Shown: positions 1 through 9,214 of the stretch, piece by piece | Layout: each line of letters opens with the position of its first letter | Position numbering within the stretch: the stretch's first letter is position 1 | NCBI GenBank assembly: GCA_937625935.1 | Contig: OW569392.1 | Span: forward strand, 1 to 64,000 | DNA: 64,000 nt | Reading direction: 5' to 3' | Origin: Tetramitus jugosus | Lineage: Eukaryota > Heterolobosea > Eutetramitea > Acrasida > Vahlkampfiidae | Notes under the pieces: generated by a model | What the model was told of the DNA's origin: nothing | Database searches by the model: none | What the model saw: only the letters and a program-made list of their open reading frames with translations | Translations under genes and position numbers: made by a program

Positions 1-748
1 CCAAACCCAAACCCAAACCCAAACCCAAACCCAAACCCAAACCCAAACCCAAACCCAAACCCAAACCCAAACCCAAACCCAAACCCAAACCCAAACCCAA
101 ACCCAAACCCAAACCCAAACCCAAACCCAAACCCAAACCCAAACCCAAACCCAAACCCAAACCCAAACCCAAACCCAAACCCAAACCCAAACCCAAACCC
201 AAACCCAAACCCAAACCCAAACCCAAACCCAAACCCAAACCCAAACCCAAACCCAAACCCAAACCCAAACCCAAACCCAAACCCAAACCCAAACCCAAAC
301 CCAAACCCAAACCCAAACCCAAACCCAAACCCAAACCCAAACCCAAACCCAAACCCAAACCCAAACCCAAACCCAAACCCAAACCCAAACCCAAACCCAA
401 ACCCAAACCCAAACCCAAACCCAAACCCAAACCCAAACCCAAACCCAAACCCAAACCCAAACCCAAACCCAAACCCAAACCCAAACCCAAACCCAAACCC
501 AAACCCAAACCCAAACCCAAACCCAAACCCAAACCCAAACCCAAACCCAAACCCAAACCCAAACCCAAACCCAAACCCAAACCCAAACCCAAACCCAAAC
601 CCAAACCCAAACCCAAACCCAAACCCAAACCCAAACCCAAACCCAAACCCAAACCCAAACCCAAACCCAAACCCAAACCCAAACCCAAACCCAAACCCAA
701 ACCCAAACCCAAACCCAAACCCAAACCCAAACCCAAACCCAAACCCAA
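1..748. repeat. Telomere, (CCCAAA)n / TTTGGG
   Basis: About 124 perfect copies of the hexamer run from the first base to 748 without a single variant. The C-rich strand reads 5' to 3' inward from the left edge, so the G-rich strand TTTGGG runs toward the physical end, the orientation required of a telomere. The unit lacks the A found in TTAGGG and differs from the ciliate TTGGGG. The perfect homogeneity indicates recent telomerase synthesis rather than an old internal array. Confidence 0.97.
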
Positions 749-918
749 GTCAAAATCCACTTTCTCATCAAAACCACAAAACCATCTTGAAATCCATTTT
801 TATGCAGGAATACAATGTCAACCATTGTAATCTTGTATTGTATTCCTTCTTCCTTGCTAGTACTACATCTTGAAACATACAGTTATTTACTCGTTGTCCC
901 ACCCTCGGCAGAGTGCTC

Positions 919-1068
919 CTGCCATTGTATTTCACATTGAACTCCTTCATAAATCTACGGTCATATACATGTAGGTGTGTTGTATTCCTTCTTAATCCGT
1001 TACAATCACTTTCCTCATTGGTCGAAATTTTACTGGAGCCAAAAAGCTCCACTGGCCATTGGCCTGAG
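919..1068. repeat. Dispersed direct repeat R1, copy 1 (about 150 bp)
   Basis: This segment and 2575-2726 align from CTGCCATTGTATTTCA through the first hairpin unit, with scattered substitutions and few indels. Read on the minus strand, both copies give a similar peptide containing KEFN.KYNG, and many differences leave that peptide conserved. The repeat may therefore be the remnant of a coding region of a mobile element. No family is recognised. Confidence 0.7.
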
Positions 1069-1227
1069 AAGAACAGGTGGAGCCAAAAAGCTCCACCAGA
1101 AAAACTCTACCTATCAGAACAAAGCTCCACCAACAAAATTAGGCAGAGCCAAAAAGCTCCACCAGAAAAAAGCTCAGTCACACAAGAAAAGTTCCTTAGT
1201 AATTTTAGGTGGAGCTTTTTAGCTCCA
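1035..1227. repeat. Cluster of four hairpin units (GGAGC-caaaaa-GCTCC)
   Basis: Inverted repeats sit at 1035-1050, 1076-1097, near 1146-1158 and 1209-1227. The best one has an 8-bp arm, GGTGGAGC and GCTCCACC, separated by CAAAAA. The units are joined by related spacer sequence, as in a minisatellite. A fifth degenerate unit lies at about 2691-2708. The role is unknown; the arms could form cruciforms or RNA hairpins. Confidence 0.75.
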
Positions 1228-1407
1228 CTGGAAACCCAACTTGAAACCCAACTGGATACATGTACTTTGCAGAACAGTTCAACAACAACAACATATTTTT
1301 TATTGATAAGCTTAGTTTGAGGGTTTCAGAGCATGACAAACACGATGAGTACTATTTCATCCAACTACGGGTTTGGGTTATACAATATTGGTTTGTCTTT
1401 ATGTCAC

Positions 1408-1445
1408 AACCCAAACCCAAACCCAAACCCAAACCCAAACCCAAA
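1408..1445. repeat. Interstitial telomere-like island 1
   Basis: Six hexamers of CCCAAA lie about 660 bp inside the terminal array, in the same orientation. Confidence 0.9.
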
Positions 1446-2574
1446 TCGACATTAAATTTTTTTTTCCTACCTAAAAATTCAAAAGGTTTACCAACACATT
1501 TATCTGTCTATTTTTCATCCAGATTTCGAAGATTCACCTTCTTTATCTATGTTTAATGAGTATGTTGGTTCACTTCGATCAGTGCATAAGAGATTCGGCT
1601 TTATGCTCTTTTGTACATCAAAATACCTTCGTGCCTTGCACCCTCCATCGTTCTGTAATGTTTTTTGATTCTTTACAATAGCATAAGTAGATAACATGTT
1701 TTTCTATTGTGATTCACTTCATGATACTTCTTAACTATTGTTGCCAGCGCTGAATTTCTTCTTCCGCGGATTGGTGTGTAATCAAGACTTCTGTGCTGAC
1801 TTTGAAATGTCTTTATTCAACTATTGAGTCATTTACCTCGTAGTTTGAAGTTTATGTATCATGATTCATGTTAATACCTGGTTGATTACTTGTGTTTTTG
1901 GTTCAATATCATCTCGGAACTGTTGCATGCTGCAGGAGAATGAAATTGTAACAAATCATGGACTTACTCTTGTAAAGCATAGTAGGAGGCTTAAGAACAC
2001 TCTCGGTAGCAGAGAATCTATGTTCACTTCACTCTTGCACCAATCATGACATAAAATTGAGGTTGGGCAAGGGTTTATAAGATGGTTGGATACAGATTGA
2101 ACCTCTGACAGGCATTCTCAATGTAAATAACTTCAGAACCAATAGATTACGAACATGTATGATAATTAGGACGTAGAAAGGCTCTGAGTCCTGAACAGTC
2201 AAAAAGACAAAAGGTTGGGTAAGGGCTTATACACTCGTTGGAGGAGAAGTCAACCCTAAATGTACTTTTGACATAATTAGTTCGCGATTCAACAGAGATT
2301 CAATTGAAGATTCATTGAATGACTACAGAGTCCCCTACGACCTATTCTGTAGATATACAATCAAAAAGTAAAAAAGAGTGGGATTTGGGTTTATATGCTG
2401 GTTGGAGGTCGATGCAACCGAAATCTGCTTTTCAACAGAAGCACTTGCACTTTAGTACAGATAGATCAGAAAGACATCAAATCAAACTACTTAAAAATCA
2501 GGTTGCGGCGTATCTATAAATCGTAATTAGTAGTCACAGATCATGATCAAGACAAAATATAGTTAACTATTGAC

Positions 2575-2726
2575 TGCCATTGTATTTCAGGTTGAACTCC
2601 TTCACAAGTCTTCTGTTATATTCATGTTGCTGTATTGTATTCCTTCTGAATTCGTTGTAATCACTTCGCTCATTGGTCGAAATTCTTTGCTGGATCCAAA
2701 AAGCTCCACTGACAAATGACCTGAGA
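2575..2726. repeat. Dispersed direct repeat R1, copy 2
   Basis: This is the diverged second copy of the 919-1068 segment and is interrupted in the minus frame. It ends with a mutated version of the hairpin unit (GGATCC in place of GGAGCC). Confidence 0.7.
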
Positions 2727-2854
2727 TGAAATACAGGAAATCATTTCACGGTCCTGGACCGTGAACCTCCCAGTTCGTTGAACCTCAATATCTCCTTTTT
2801 ACTCCCTCAACCTATAAGCCACAACTCAACCGAACTCAATTTTTTTTTTTTACA

Positions 2855-2928
2855 CTAAACTGTAAATTTCAACGCTCTGATACCAAATACAGCAAAATTC
2901 TCGGGTTTTCCTTAACAACAAGACAGAC
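2855..2928 (-). repeat. LTR-end/PBS-like repeat, copy A
   Basis: This 74-bp segment is nearly identical to 11622-11695. On the minus strand, positions 2885-2874 read TGGTATCAGAGC, the classic primer-binding site complementary to the 3' end of initiator tRNA-Met in Ty1/copia LTR retrotransposons. The bases just upstream on that strand would then be the 3' end of an LTR. No adjoining copia polyprotein is visible, so this is a truncated relic. Confidence 0.6.
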
Positions 2929-2947
2929 CCAAACCCAAACCCAACCC
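2928..2947. repeat. Interstitial telomere-like island 2
   Basis: About three CCCAAA units directly abut the LTR/PBS-like repeat that ends at 2928. The orientation is the same as the telomere. Confidence 0.85.
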
Positions 2948-3136
2948 AGATAAAAATATGATAAATATAGCACAGATATATCGGCTCTACGAGCTGATAA
3001 AGCTCCAATAGAGTTGAAAATTACACCAAACTCTTCAACTCAGTCAGTTGAAGCTTTTAGAGCAGTAAAAAATCTCAAAAAACAACCTGCCTAAAAAGGA
3101 AACGTTTAAAAAAGCAGGTTATTTAAATACTGCGTA

Positions 3137-3158
3137 CCCCAAACCCAAACCCAAACCC
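3137..3158. repeat. Interstitial telomere-like island 3
   Basis: CCCC followed by about three AAACCC units, in the same orientation as the telomere. Confidence 0.85.
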
Positions 3159-3584
3159 ACATAGAGTGTTCTCAACAAAGAGTGTACTCGGCAAAGTGTT
3201 CATAAGAGGACAGAAGTGTTCATTATTTAGTAGTGATTAAACTCAAGCTTTCTTGCTCTCATCCATGCAAAGCAACAAGTATATAAAAGGGTATAGAGTC
3301 CATTGAAATGGTCTCCCGGTCATTCCAACAAGAATCTGACTCCATTCTTAGGAAAATCTAGAATTGATCAAAAAAATAGTGAGATTTGTCCTTGGAGTGA
3401 GCAGAGACAAAAAAAATCAAGAAGTCATGCATTGTTCGCTTGAAGCTCACAAAGCAAAGAAATCTATCATGTTATGCATTGCTCGCTGATGCTCGCAAAG
3501 CATCCGCTTTTTTCTATAACGCCTGCGTCTAACGCCGCAGGCAAATTCCTTAGGGTTGGTTTTGCCAAAAAAAAAATTTCATAA

Positions 3585-3598
3585 GCCCAAACCCAACC
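3585..3598. repeat. Interstitial telomere-like island 4
   Basis: A short GCCCAAACCCAACC stretch, same orientation. At this length chance cannot be excluded. Confidence 0.5.
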
Positions 3599-3690
3599 TT
3601 TAGTACAAAAAAAACACCAAAATGCTCCTTTAAAGGAGCTCTTTACAATAGAAGAAGTTGTAAATGGGATGGGAAAAGGCTTCCGACAGA

Positions 3691-3710
3691 CCCAAACCCA
3701 AACCCCACCC
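3691..3710. repeat. Interstitial telomere-like island 5
   Basis: CCCAAACCCAAACCCCACCC, same orientation, lying just beyond the broken end of the transposase remnant at 3748. Confidence 0.75.
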
Positions 3711-3747
3711 ATTGCCAGCTAACGCTGTCAGTGCAGGGATCGCTCGT

Positions 3748-4441
3748 TTACCTAGTCTCTCCGGTGCAGTGCTTGTGTAACACCAAACCCTCACCATAAA
3801 CTGTTCCATCGTACACATCGTCGGAAGTTCTTGAATGACGATTCGATCTCTTCAAACGGTAGTGTTGTGCCAGGTGGTAGAACCCCTCATCAGCTTTTAG
3901 TAGGTTGATAAACTGTTGTGATGGGATCGCCCCATAGAAACGATTCCATCTTACAGTCTTTTTGACATGATTCACATGTTCCACATACCAAACGATGTTC
4001 TCTGCAGAAGTAAATCTTCTTCATCGGTAGATGGCTCCGAGAAAACTTTGAAAAATTGATGTTTTGACGTGGCTAGTTTGTTTCCAGCAGGTAGAAAGTC
4101 TTGAAGAAAATTCAATAGAGAATCTACTTTGCACGAGAAATTCCTTGTTGAACAATAAAGAATAGTATTAATGTATGCTTCGTAGATACTGTAAGGCAAA
4201 TTTGGTGATATCTTCTCCTCCCATCGGTTTGAATAACTATAAAGTAGTTCCAACTCTGACCGTTCGTCGATAGTATTGAGTTTACTATCAAAAAGTGTTT
4301 CAGCCAGGTGAATATCTTGCAATTTGAATAGAGTTTCATATTTATCAATGAACTGATTCTCCGTATCGATAGTACAACTTGCAATTGGAACAGGGAAACC
4401 ACATTCTTGAAAATGACAATCATCGCACATGGAAATATCAC
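3748..4441 (-). pseudogene. Degraded Tnp2/CACTA-like transposase
   Basis: The minus strand holds two overlapping frames (4430-3972 and 3984-3748) that appear to be one broken protein. The first contains LLNFLQDFLPAGNKL, resembling the pattern before the zinc-binding segment of Tnp2-type and related transposase-domain proteins. At the junction a third frame reads CGTCESCQKDC, a plausible Cys cluster. The second frame ends with DVYDGTVY, like the D-YDG-Y signature of the same group. Neither the catalytic region nor a natural C-terminus is present, and the frame stops next to a telomere-like island. The family call rests on motif memory only. Confidence 0.4.
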
Positions 4442-5873
4442 ATTCAGTTTCTTCTTGAGATGAGAGAAGAGATCCTTTCAGCTTTTTCTTGATGATCCAT
4501 TAAATTTAAGTTGTATAAAATTTTCTTTGCTCGTCGTTCTTTCATTTTTCTGCCGTTGATCTCTGATTGTTGAATCTTACCTTACTGATGTGACTTAAAT
4601 TAATATGAGAAAGTCCTTTCTATTTATGAGACAATTCACTAACTTTAGTTGTCCTTAGATTTAAATATTTTCAAGTTGGGATCTGCAGGTAGTTTTACCA
4701 ATTTCAAAAACAAACATGCCAATTCAGTTTAAATTTCTTTCGGTAGATTGCTCCCAGTTGGTTGTTCCCACTATTTCGCAACGCGGACACCACCACTTGC
4801 TCCTACCACGTAATCCAAGGATTTGTAGAAGAAAAACCAAATACCCTATGAAATGATACTTGATTGCAAAGAGTCGTCCATTAGAAACCAACATTCTTGT
4901 GCTTGGCTATAAGAGGTGTAAGCTCCTTCAGAAGTTGAAGGAAGTTTATCCTTTCCTTCGAACGCCCAATCAGCCGATGGTTGAACTCTCTATGAATCAA
5001 ATGAGATGGTTGTCGAAGGTTCTTGATCTGGGGTGAAATGAGTGAAATTTCTCTTTTTATTGTTGCTTCCGTGTTTGAAGAGAGTGAGTCACCTCCAAGC
5101 ACAAACTCTGCTGCAACTACGAAATTATAGGCGATATGGTAATTTCCAGTTTTATCATCCTTCTTGACATTGCAATGTGCAATACTCTCTTGATTTCTGA
5201 GTGATATCTCATCAAATTAATCTTTCTTAACTACCGTGGACCTCCTATTGTTTTTTCTCTGGGTTCTGGGTGGGAAATGATATTCGTCAAACATAACTTC
5301 GGGATTCTTTTGAAGAATTTCCGGGAATCTCTTCTCTGTCACTGTCAATGTATGAGGCTTGTAGGTGATGTCTGGTTCTACAAGCCACTGTAGCATCATT
5401 TCCACAAAACTTGATGTTCTTGAAATTCCTGTGCCTTCATCTACGGAATCGCTCCCCTTTCTTTGCTTGTTGCTGGATGATAGGTTCTCTTCTCTTGGTC
5501 GTTTTAGAGGTGATTGTTCTAAAGAAATCCCTTGCGAATTGTCCTGCGAAACGATAATGGTTTCTTTCTCTTTGACCTCCATTTGCTCTATTGAATTTTT
5601 GATCTTTGAGATTATCTGATCAATGGATTGGTTATTCCCTTCTCCAACAGGAACAATTCAATTGCGTTATACCTACCCTTCCCAGACAAGTGTTCAGATA
5701 ATTCAAAGGCTTTCTTCAGGTTTTCCTCCATAGTCTTGAACAAGCTTGGTACCAGGAGCTTGAGATAATTGCATGATGTTAATCAGCTCCTCCATCTGCC
5801 TGTCAATTATTGAGTTTCTACTAGGAGCACAGGGACTGCTCTTCCATATTCTTTTCCATTCTCTTGATTGGTT

Positions 5874-5878
5874 CGACT
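5874..5878. repeat. Target-site duplication CGACT, left copy
   Basis: CGACT directly precedes the transposon end TGTCCCGCCTTA and is repeated at 8160-8164 directly after the other end. Confidence 0.85.
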
Positions 5879-5935
5879 TGTCCCGCCTTATATCTCAAGG
5901 CAGGTCAACCTTGGAAAATATTTCAAGGCAAGGAA
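5879..5935. repeat. Transposon terminal inverted repeat, left
   Basis: The block order is TGTC..GCCTTA, AAGGCA, ACCTTG, CAAGGCA. It aligns with the reverse complement of 8103-8159 with substitutions and a few one- or two-base gaps. Confidence 0.8.
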
Positions 5936-6113
5936 TTTGGCTTGTGACAAGTGACAGAAAAATTGTGACACAGTCAACACAGAAGCATATCAGAGCAAAG
6001 AGCATACATTTTACAGATATTACTCAGTGAGATTCCTTCTCCTTCTCTTCGTTACCGCCTTTCTTGACGCCTTTCTTGAAATAACAGGTGTGACAGCAGA
6101 ATCATCGCTATCA

Positions 6114-7967
6114 TCACTGATATCTTGTTCTTGCACTCTCTTTCGCTGTAGCTGTTGTGGATGGTGTGGGATCACATATCTTTGCAAGTGGTACAGTACA
6201 ATCTGTCACAGAATCAACTGGATCATTGTCTTTGATCAAAGGAGATGTACCTTTAGCTCCAGCAGACAGCAAAGCAAAGAAGACCATTGCAGCATTTGGA
6301 ATTGGCAGACGACCAGAGAAAGGACCAGAGAGAGAACCAGAGAGAGAACCAGAGAGAGTGTCAGGGGCAGATGTTGGATCTAAATCTCCAGATGATAGTT
6401 GCTGCAAGGCATTATCAAGAATATCATCCAATTGACTCTGATCACAAGTATCTTGCAATGGATCATCATCATCGTTCAGATAATCTTCAGCAGTATATTC
6501 TGATGTTACTGGAGCTTGCAGATCTGGAGCTATCTCAGTGTACTTGTCATATCCCAATGAAAACAGCTTCATGTCACTTGTTGAGATGTGGTATGTTGTT
6601 GTAGTGTGTGGCTTCTCACTCTTCGTAAATCCACCTGTTTCCATCCACTCAACTCTCCACTTATCCAATATTTTCCCCATGACGATCTGCTGACTGACAA
6701 GCTTCGCTTTCCTACCCCAGACAAACTTCTCCTTACTCCTGAATCTCATAGGTACTCTGATCAGAACCACAGCATCTTTGTGATACTTTGCAACGCGCTT
6801 ACCTCTGATCTTACGTGCTGCATCAGCTTCTCCTCTTGCAATAGTTCTATCTCTAATCAATTTGATAGTATATAATCTCTTCAGTGCTTGTTCTTCTGTA
6901 AGATCTGACTCCTTCAAGACATAACATGCATTCCAGGCCTCCATTGGAGTCATACCAATAGTAGAGTGTTTGTTCCTGTAGTTGTAGGCATCAATCACAC
7001 TGCTGTGTTCTGTAGTCCAGTGCTGGGTATCCAGCTCCAACAAGCGACAATTGATCATATCTTTGATCGTTTTGTTAGGACGTTCAATGACTCCCTGACA
7101 CCTTGGCGTGTATGCAGGTCCTTGCTTCTTCACAATACCATACAGGGCACAAGTTTCCACAATGCAATGTGCTATGAATTCTCCACCATTATCTGATCTG
7201 AGATACATAACTCTAGTGGGATCTTCCCCTTCTTCCAATACTTCCAGACCAATCTGTTCAAATACATCAATCAGAAATGCCTTCACATGAATTGATTCCT
7301 TGCTCGTAATTGGTTTACTCCATAATCTCTTGGTCAGATGATCAATCATATTGCACATGCCCATAAATCGTCCATCTCTTATCATAAATGTCAGATCTAT
7401 GTAGAAATGTTGACCTGCAAAATCTGCCACCACCGAATGAATTGCCTCTGTTGTCTTCTTGGCTCCCTTACGAGCACAAATTTCACATGATCTGGAAAAA
7501 GTCTCACTAAATGCTTGCATACCAGGCCACATAACAAGATCCTTATGGAACTGAGCTAAGAGAGCTTTAGTACCAATATGGTTAACATGATGAACTACTT
7601 TCATTATGTTGTGACGATCAGTGACTCGAGGTATGTAATGCCATTCACTATTCACTGTCTTCTCAGTTGTCATAATAGATTGATCAAAGTCATTGTTGGC
7701 TCTAGCCTTCTTCTTCTGTTCATCTGTTACACCATGCTTAAATACAGGCACCATGTCTGAGATATGTACTCTGTAGAATAACTTCCCTTCTTCAAATTTA
7801 ACACGTGCTCCTGTAGTTTTGTTGAACTCTCTCTGTTGCTCCTGACTGACAGTAGACCAATCGATACTGTCATACGCGTTGTAATAACCTGTTACTTTCG
7901 ATTCAGCTATACACCTGCGAACCTTCTCTCTCTTCTTCTTTGGTTGAGAATTTGCTGTTTGACTCAT
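6114..7967 (-). CDS. DDE integrase of the DNA transposon, 617 aa
   Basis: The protein would cut and paste the flanking transposon. An HHCC zinc-binding N-terminal domain is visible as HHVNH followed by WPGM and CEIC, the arrangement of Ty3/gypsy-type integrases. The rve core follows with Asp in YIDLTF, Asp in RSDNGGEF and Glu in GVIERPNK; the last two are separated by 35 residues, the classical D,D-35-E spacing. A basic C-terminal region has VPMRFRSKEKFVWGRKAKL, and the tail has a short Ser-Gly-rich repeat and many acidic residues. The frame is uninterrupted and starts with ATG at 7967. No reverse transcriptase accompanies it. It is probably functional or recently so. Confidence 0.85.
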   Translation of the reverse strand: MSQTANSQPKKKREKVRRCIAESKVTGYYNAYDSIDWSTVSQEQQREFNKTTGARVKFEEGKLFYRVHISDMVPVFKHGVTDEQKKKARANNDFDQSIMTTEKTVNSEWHYIPRVTDRHNIMKVVHHVNHIGTKALLAQFHKDLVMWPGMQAFSETFSRSCEICARKGAKKTTEAIHSVVADFAGQHFYIDLTFMIRDGRFMGMCNMIDHLTKRLWSKPITSKESIHVKAFLIDVFEQIGLEVLEEGEDPTRVMYLRSDNGGEFIAHCIVETCALYGIVKKQGPAYTPRCQGVIERPNKTIKDMINCRLLELDTQHWTTEHSSVIDAYNYRNKHSTIGMTPMEAWNACYVLKESDLTEEQALKRLYTIKLIRDRTIARGEADAARKIRGKRVAKYHKDAVVLIRVPMRFRSKEKFVWGRKAKLVSQQIVMGKILDKWRVEWMETGGFTKSEKPHTTTTYHISTSDMKLFSLGYDKYTEIAPDLQAPVTSEYTAEDYLNDDDDPLQDTCDQSQLDDILDNALQQLSSGDLDPTSAPDTLSGSLSGSLSGPFSGRLPIPNAAMVFFALLSAGAKGTSPLIKDNDPVDSVTDCTVPLAKICDPTPSTTATAKESARTRYQ

Positions 7968-8102
7968 GTTGTTGTCCTGACTATGTTGATGCTGCTATGA
8001 TGATGTTGTTGTGTTTCTTTCTGTGTGTTTGTAACGGTAATATTCTGGTGCGTTCCATGATCAGTGAGTTTATTGAAGTTCAATGAACTCATTGAAGGTG
8101 AA

Positions 8103-8159
8103 ACCATTGCCTTGAGAAGTTTCAAGGTAATGTTTGCCTTAATATTGTAAGGCACGACA
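8103..8159. repeat. Transposon terminal inverted repeat, right
   Basis: This is the partner of 5879-5935. It lies about 140 bp upstream of the integrase start, so it may also overlap the transposon promoter. Confidence 0.8.
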
Positions 8160-8164
8160 CGACT
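8160..8164. repeat. Target-site duplication CGACT, right copy
   Basis: CGACT follows the right transposon end ...TAAGGCACGACA. It matches 5874-5878 exactly. Confidence 0.85.
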
Positions 8165-9214
8165 ATCAATTCGTCTGTTATTCGTTTTTGTTTTATCTTC
8201 TTAGCCCTACTTCCAAGTAGTGAGGCCAACTCATTGTCAATATCCTCCATGGTGGTGCTATCCAAACTGGGACTCTCTGTAGACTCATCAATAGCTATGA
8301 GACCAGGTGAAGCTTCCATTTTATTTAGAAAGCTACTCTACCTCGATAGTCATTCTTTGTGTTTCAGTATCGAAAAACGGTCAGTTGGACTTTTTTTTTG
8401 GCCACTCGAAGAACTGGAGGTTGGGTCCTTTTTTGGACTTAGAATCTGTTGGTGTTTCTTTGAGACTTAAAATATCTTTCAGGGCCACCGCAACTCCCTT
8501 TGTGGTCAAGAATTCTTTTTTGATGTAGCCATCGACCATGGCTGGTTTAAACTTGGACATAATCCAAAAGGGCATTGCTTCCAATTCCTTCAGATCTTTA
8601 CTTCGAAATGATGGAAATCAAATCCAAAATTGAACTGTCCTTGTTATAGGCAACAGTGAGATTAACAAGAATTTCCCCCACTCGAATCTCGCGAGCGAAG
8701 GAATTGAGCTCCGATCCCACTGGCTCTCTTGATTTACAAATAGTTTTTGTCCTTCTTCTTTGGTTGGTCTCTTTCGTACTGCGTATCTCATGCAAGCCAC
8801 TGTTGAAACTGTCTTGCTCAATGTTTCGAACTTCTTGTCATCAAGACTTACCAAGTCTTTTACTTGTGTGCTGTCTTCCGTGATTGTCTTGTTCGGATCA
8901 AGACGAAAAAGAGTCTTCTTTAACCAAGCAACATTTTTTTGTGTATCTTTATCCAACCCCACTTTTCATACTCTTCTTGGAGTGCAGAAATTTCTTGATT
9001 CCTCTTCATCACAGTGTCCTTAGCCTCTAGTAACTTATTCTGCAGTTGACTGTTGTCGAAGACTTCTTGCCAACTTTGTTTGGAGTGTCTTGATTGGGTA
9101 TTCTATCATTGGGTGCTTGTTCATGACATGTTAGTACATTGATGTACTTTCTTGGAGATAGAACGAGTAACGTTGTTTTTTGACAGATAAATGTGTCACT
9201 TAGAATTTTAGTGT

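Larger units (their letters stand above)
749..3747. other. Subtelomeric repeat mosaic without an intact gene
   Basis: About 3 kb next to the telomere carries no intact gene. It is built from short telomere-like islands, hairpin units and diverged direct repeats, listed separately. Three related stretches near 2061, 2214 and 2382 share a GGTTGGG...TTTATA...GGTTGGA-like core at roughly 150-170 bp spacing, which suggests an old tandem unit. Small open frames here are interrupted or made of telomere-like repeats. Confidence 0.7.
5879..8159 (-). mobile_element. Complete integrase-type DNA transposon (Ginger/GIN-like), 2.28 kb
   Basis: The left end reads TGTCCCGCCTTA and the right end, reverse-complemented, reads TGTCGTGCCTTA. 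The similarity continues inward for about 55 bp through matched blocks AAGGCA, ACCTTG and CAAGGCA, which are themselves arranged as small inverted repeats and are candidate transposase-binding sites. A 5-bp duplication CGACT flanks both ends. The only substantial gene inside is the integrase at 6114-7967 on the minus strand, and there are no LTRs, reverse transcriptase or protease. Ginger-type elements, DNA transposons with Ty3/gypsy-like integrases and TGT termini, are the closest described type I recall, though those are usually given 4-bp duplications. Confidence 0.8.
5217..8962 (-). pseudogene. Old unidentified gene, broken and split by a DNA transposon
   Basis: Minus-strand frame pieces at 8962-8598, 8584-8381, 8319-8165, 5873-5583 (interrupted) and 5582-5217 lie in order on either side of the transposon at 5879-8159. 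The frame ending ...ITDELIV at the right-hand target site continues in phase as ..EPIKRMEKN on the left-hand side once one CGACT copy and the transposon are removed. The transposon therefore landed inside an open frame. Other stops and frame changes show the frame was decaying or has decayed since. The sequence is charged, with Ser-rich and Lys/Arg-rich stretches; no domain is recognised. It may belong to an older mobile element. Confidence 0.5.

Noticed and set aside
1-748. CRISPR-like array
   Set aside because: The array has no spacers; it is a simple hexamer telomere in a eukaryotic context.
1260-1556. Open frame encoding a Lys-Pro repeat
   Set aside because: The KPKPKP run is simply the telomere-like island at 1408-1445 read in one frame.
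6027-6604. Several + strand open frames opposite the integrase tail
   Set aside because: They lie antisense to the repetitive Ser-Gly and acidic tail of the integrase, share no domain, and are explained by its codon composition.
6114-7967. Assignment of the integrase to a Ty1/copia or gypsy LTR element
   Set aside because: No reverse transcriptase, protease or LTR is found within the target duplications, and terminal inverted repeats are present instead.
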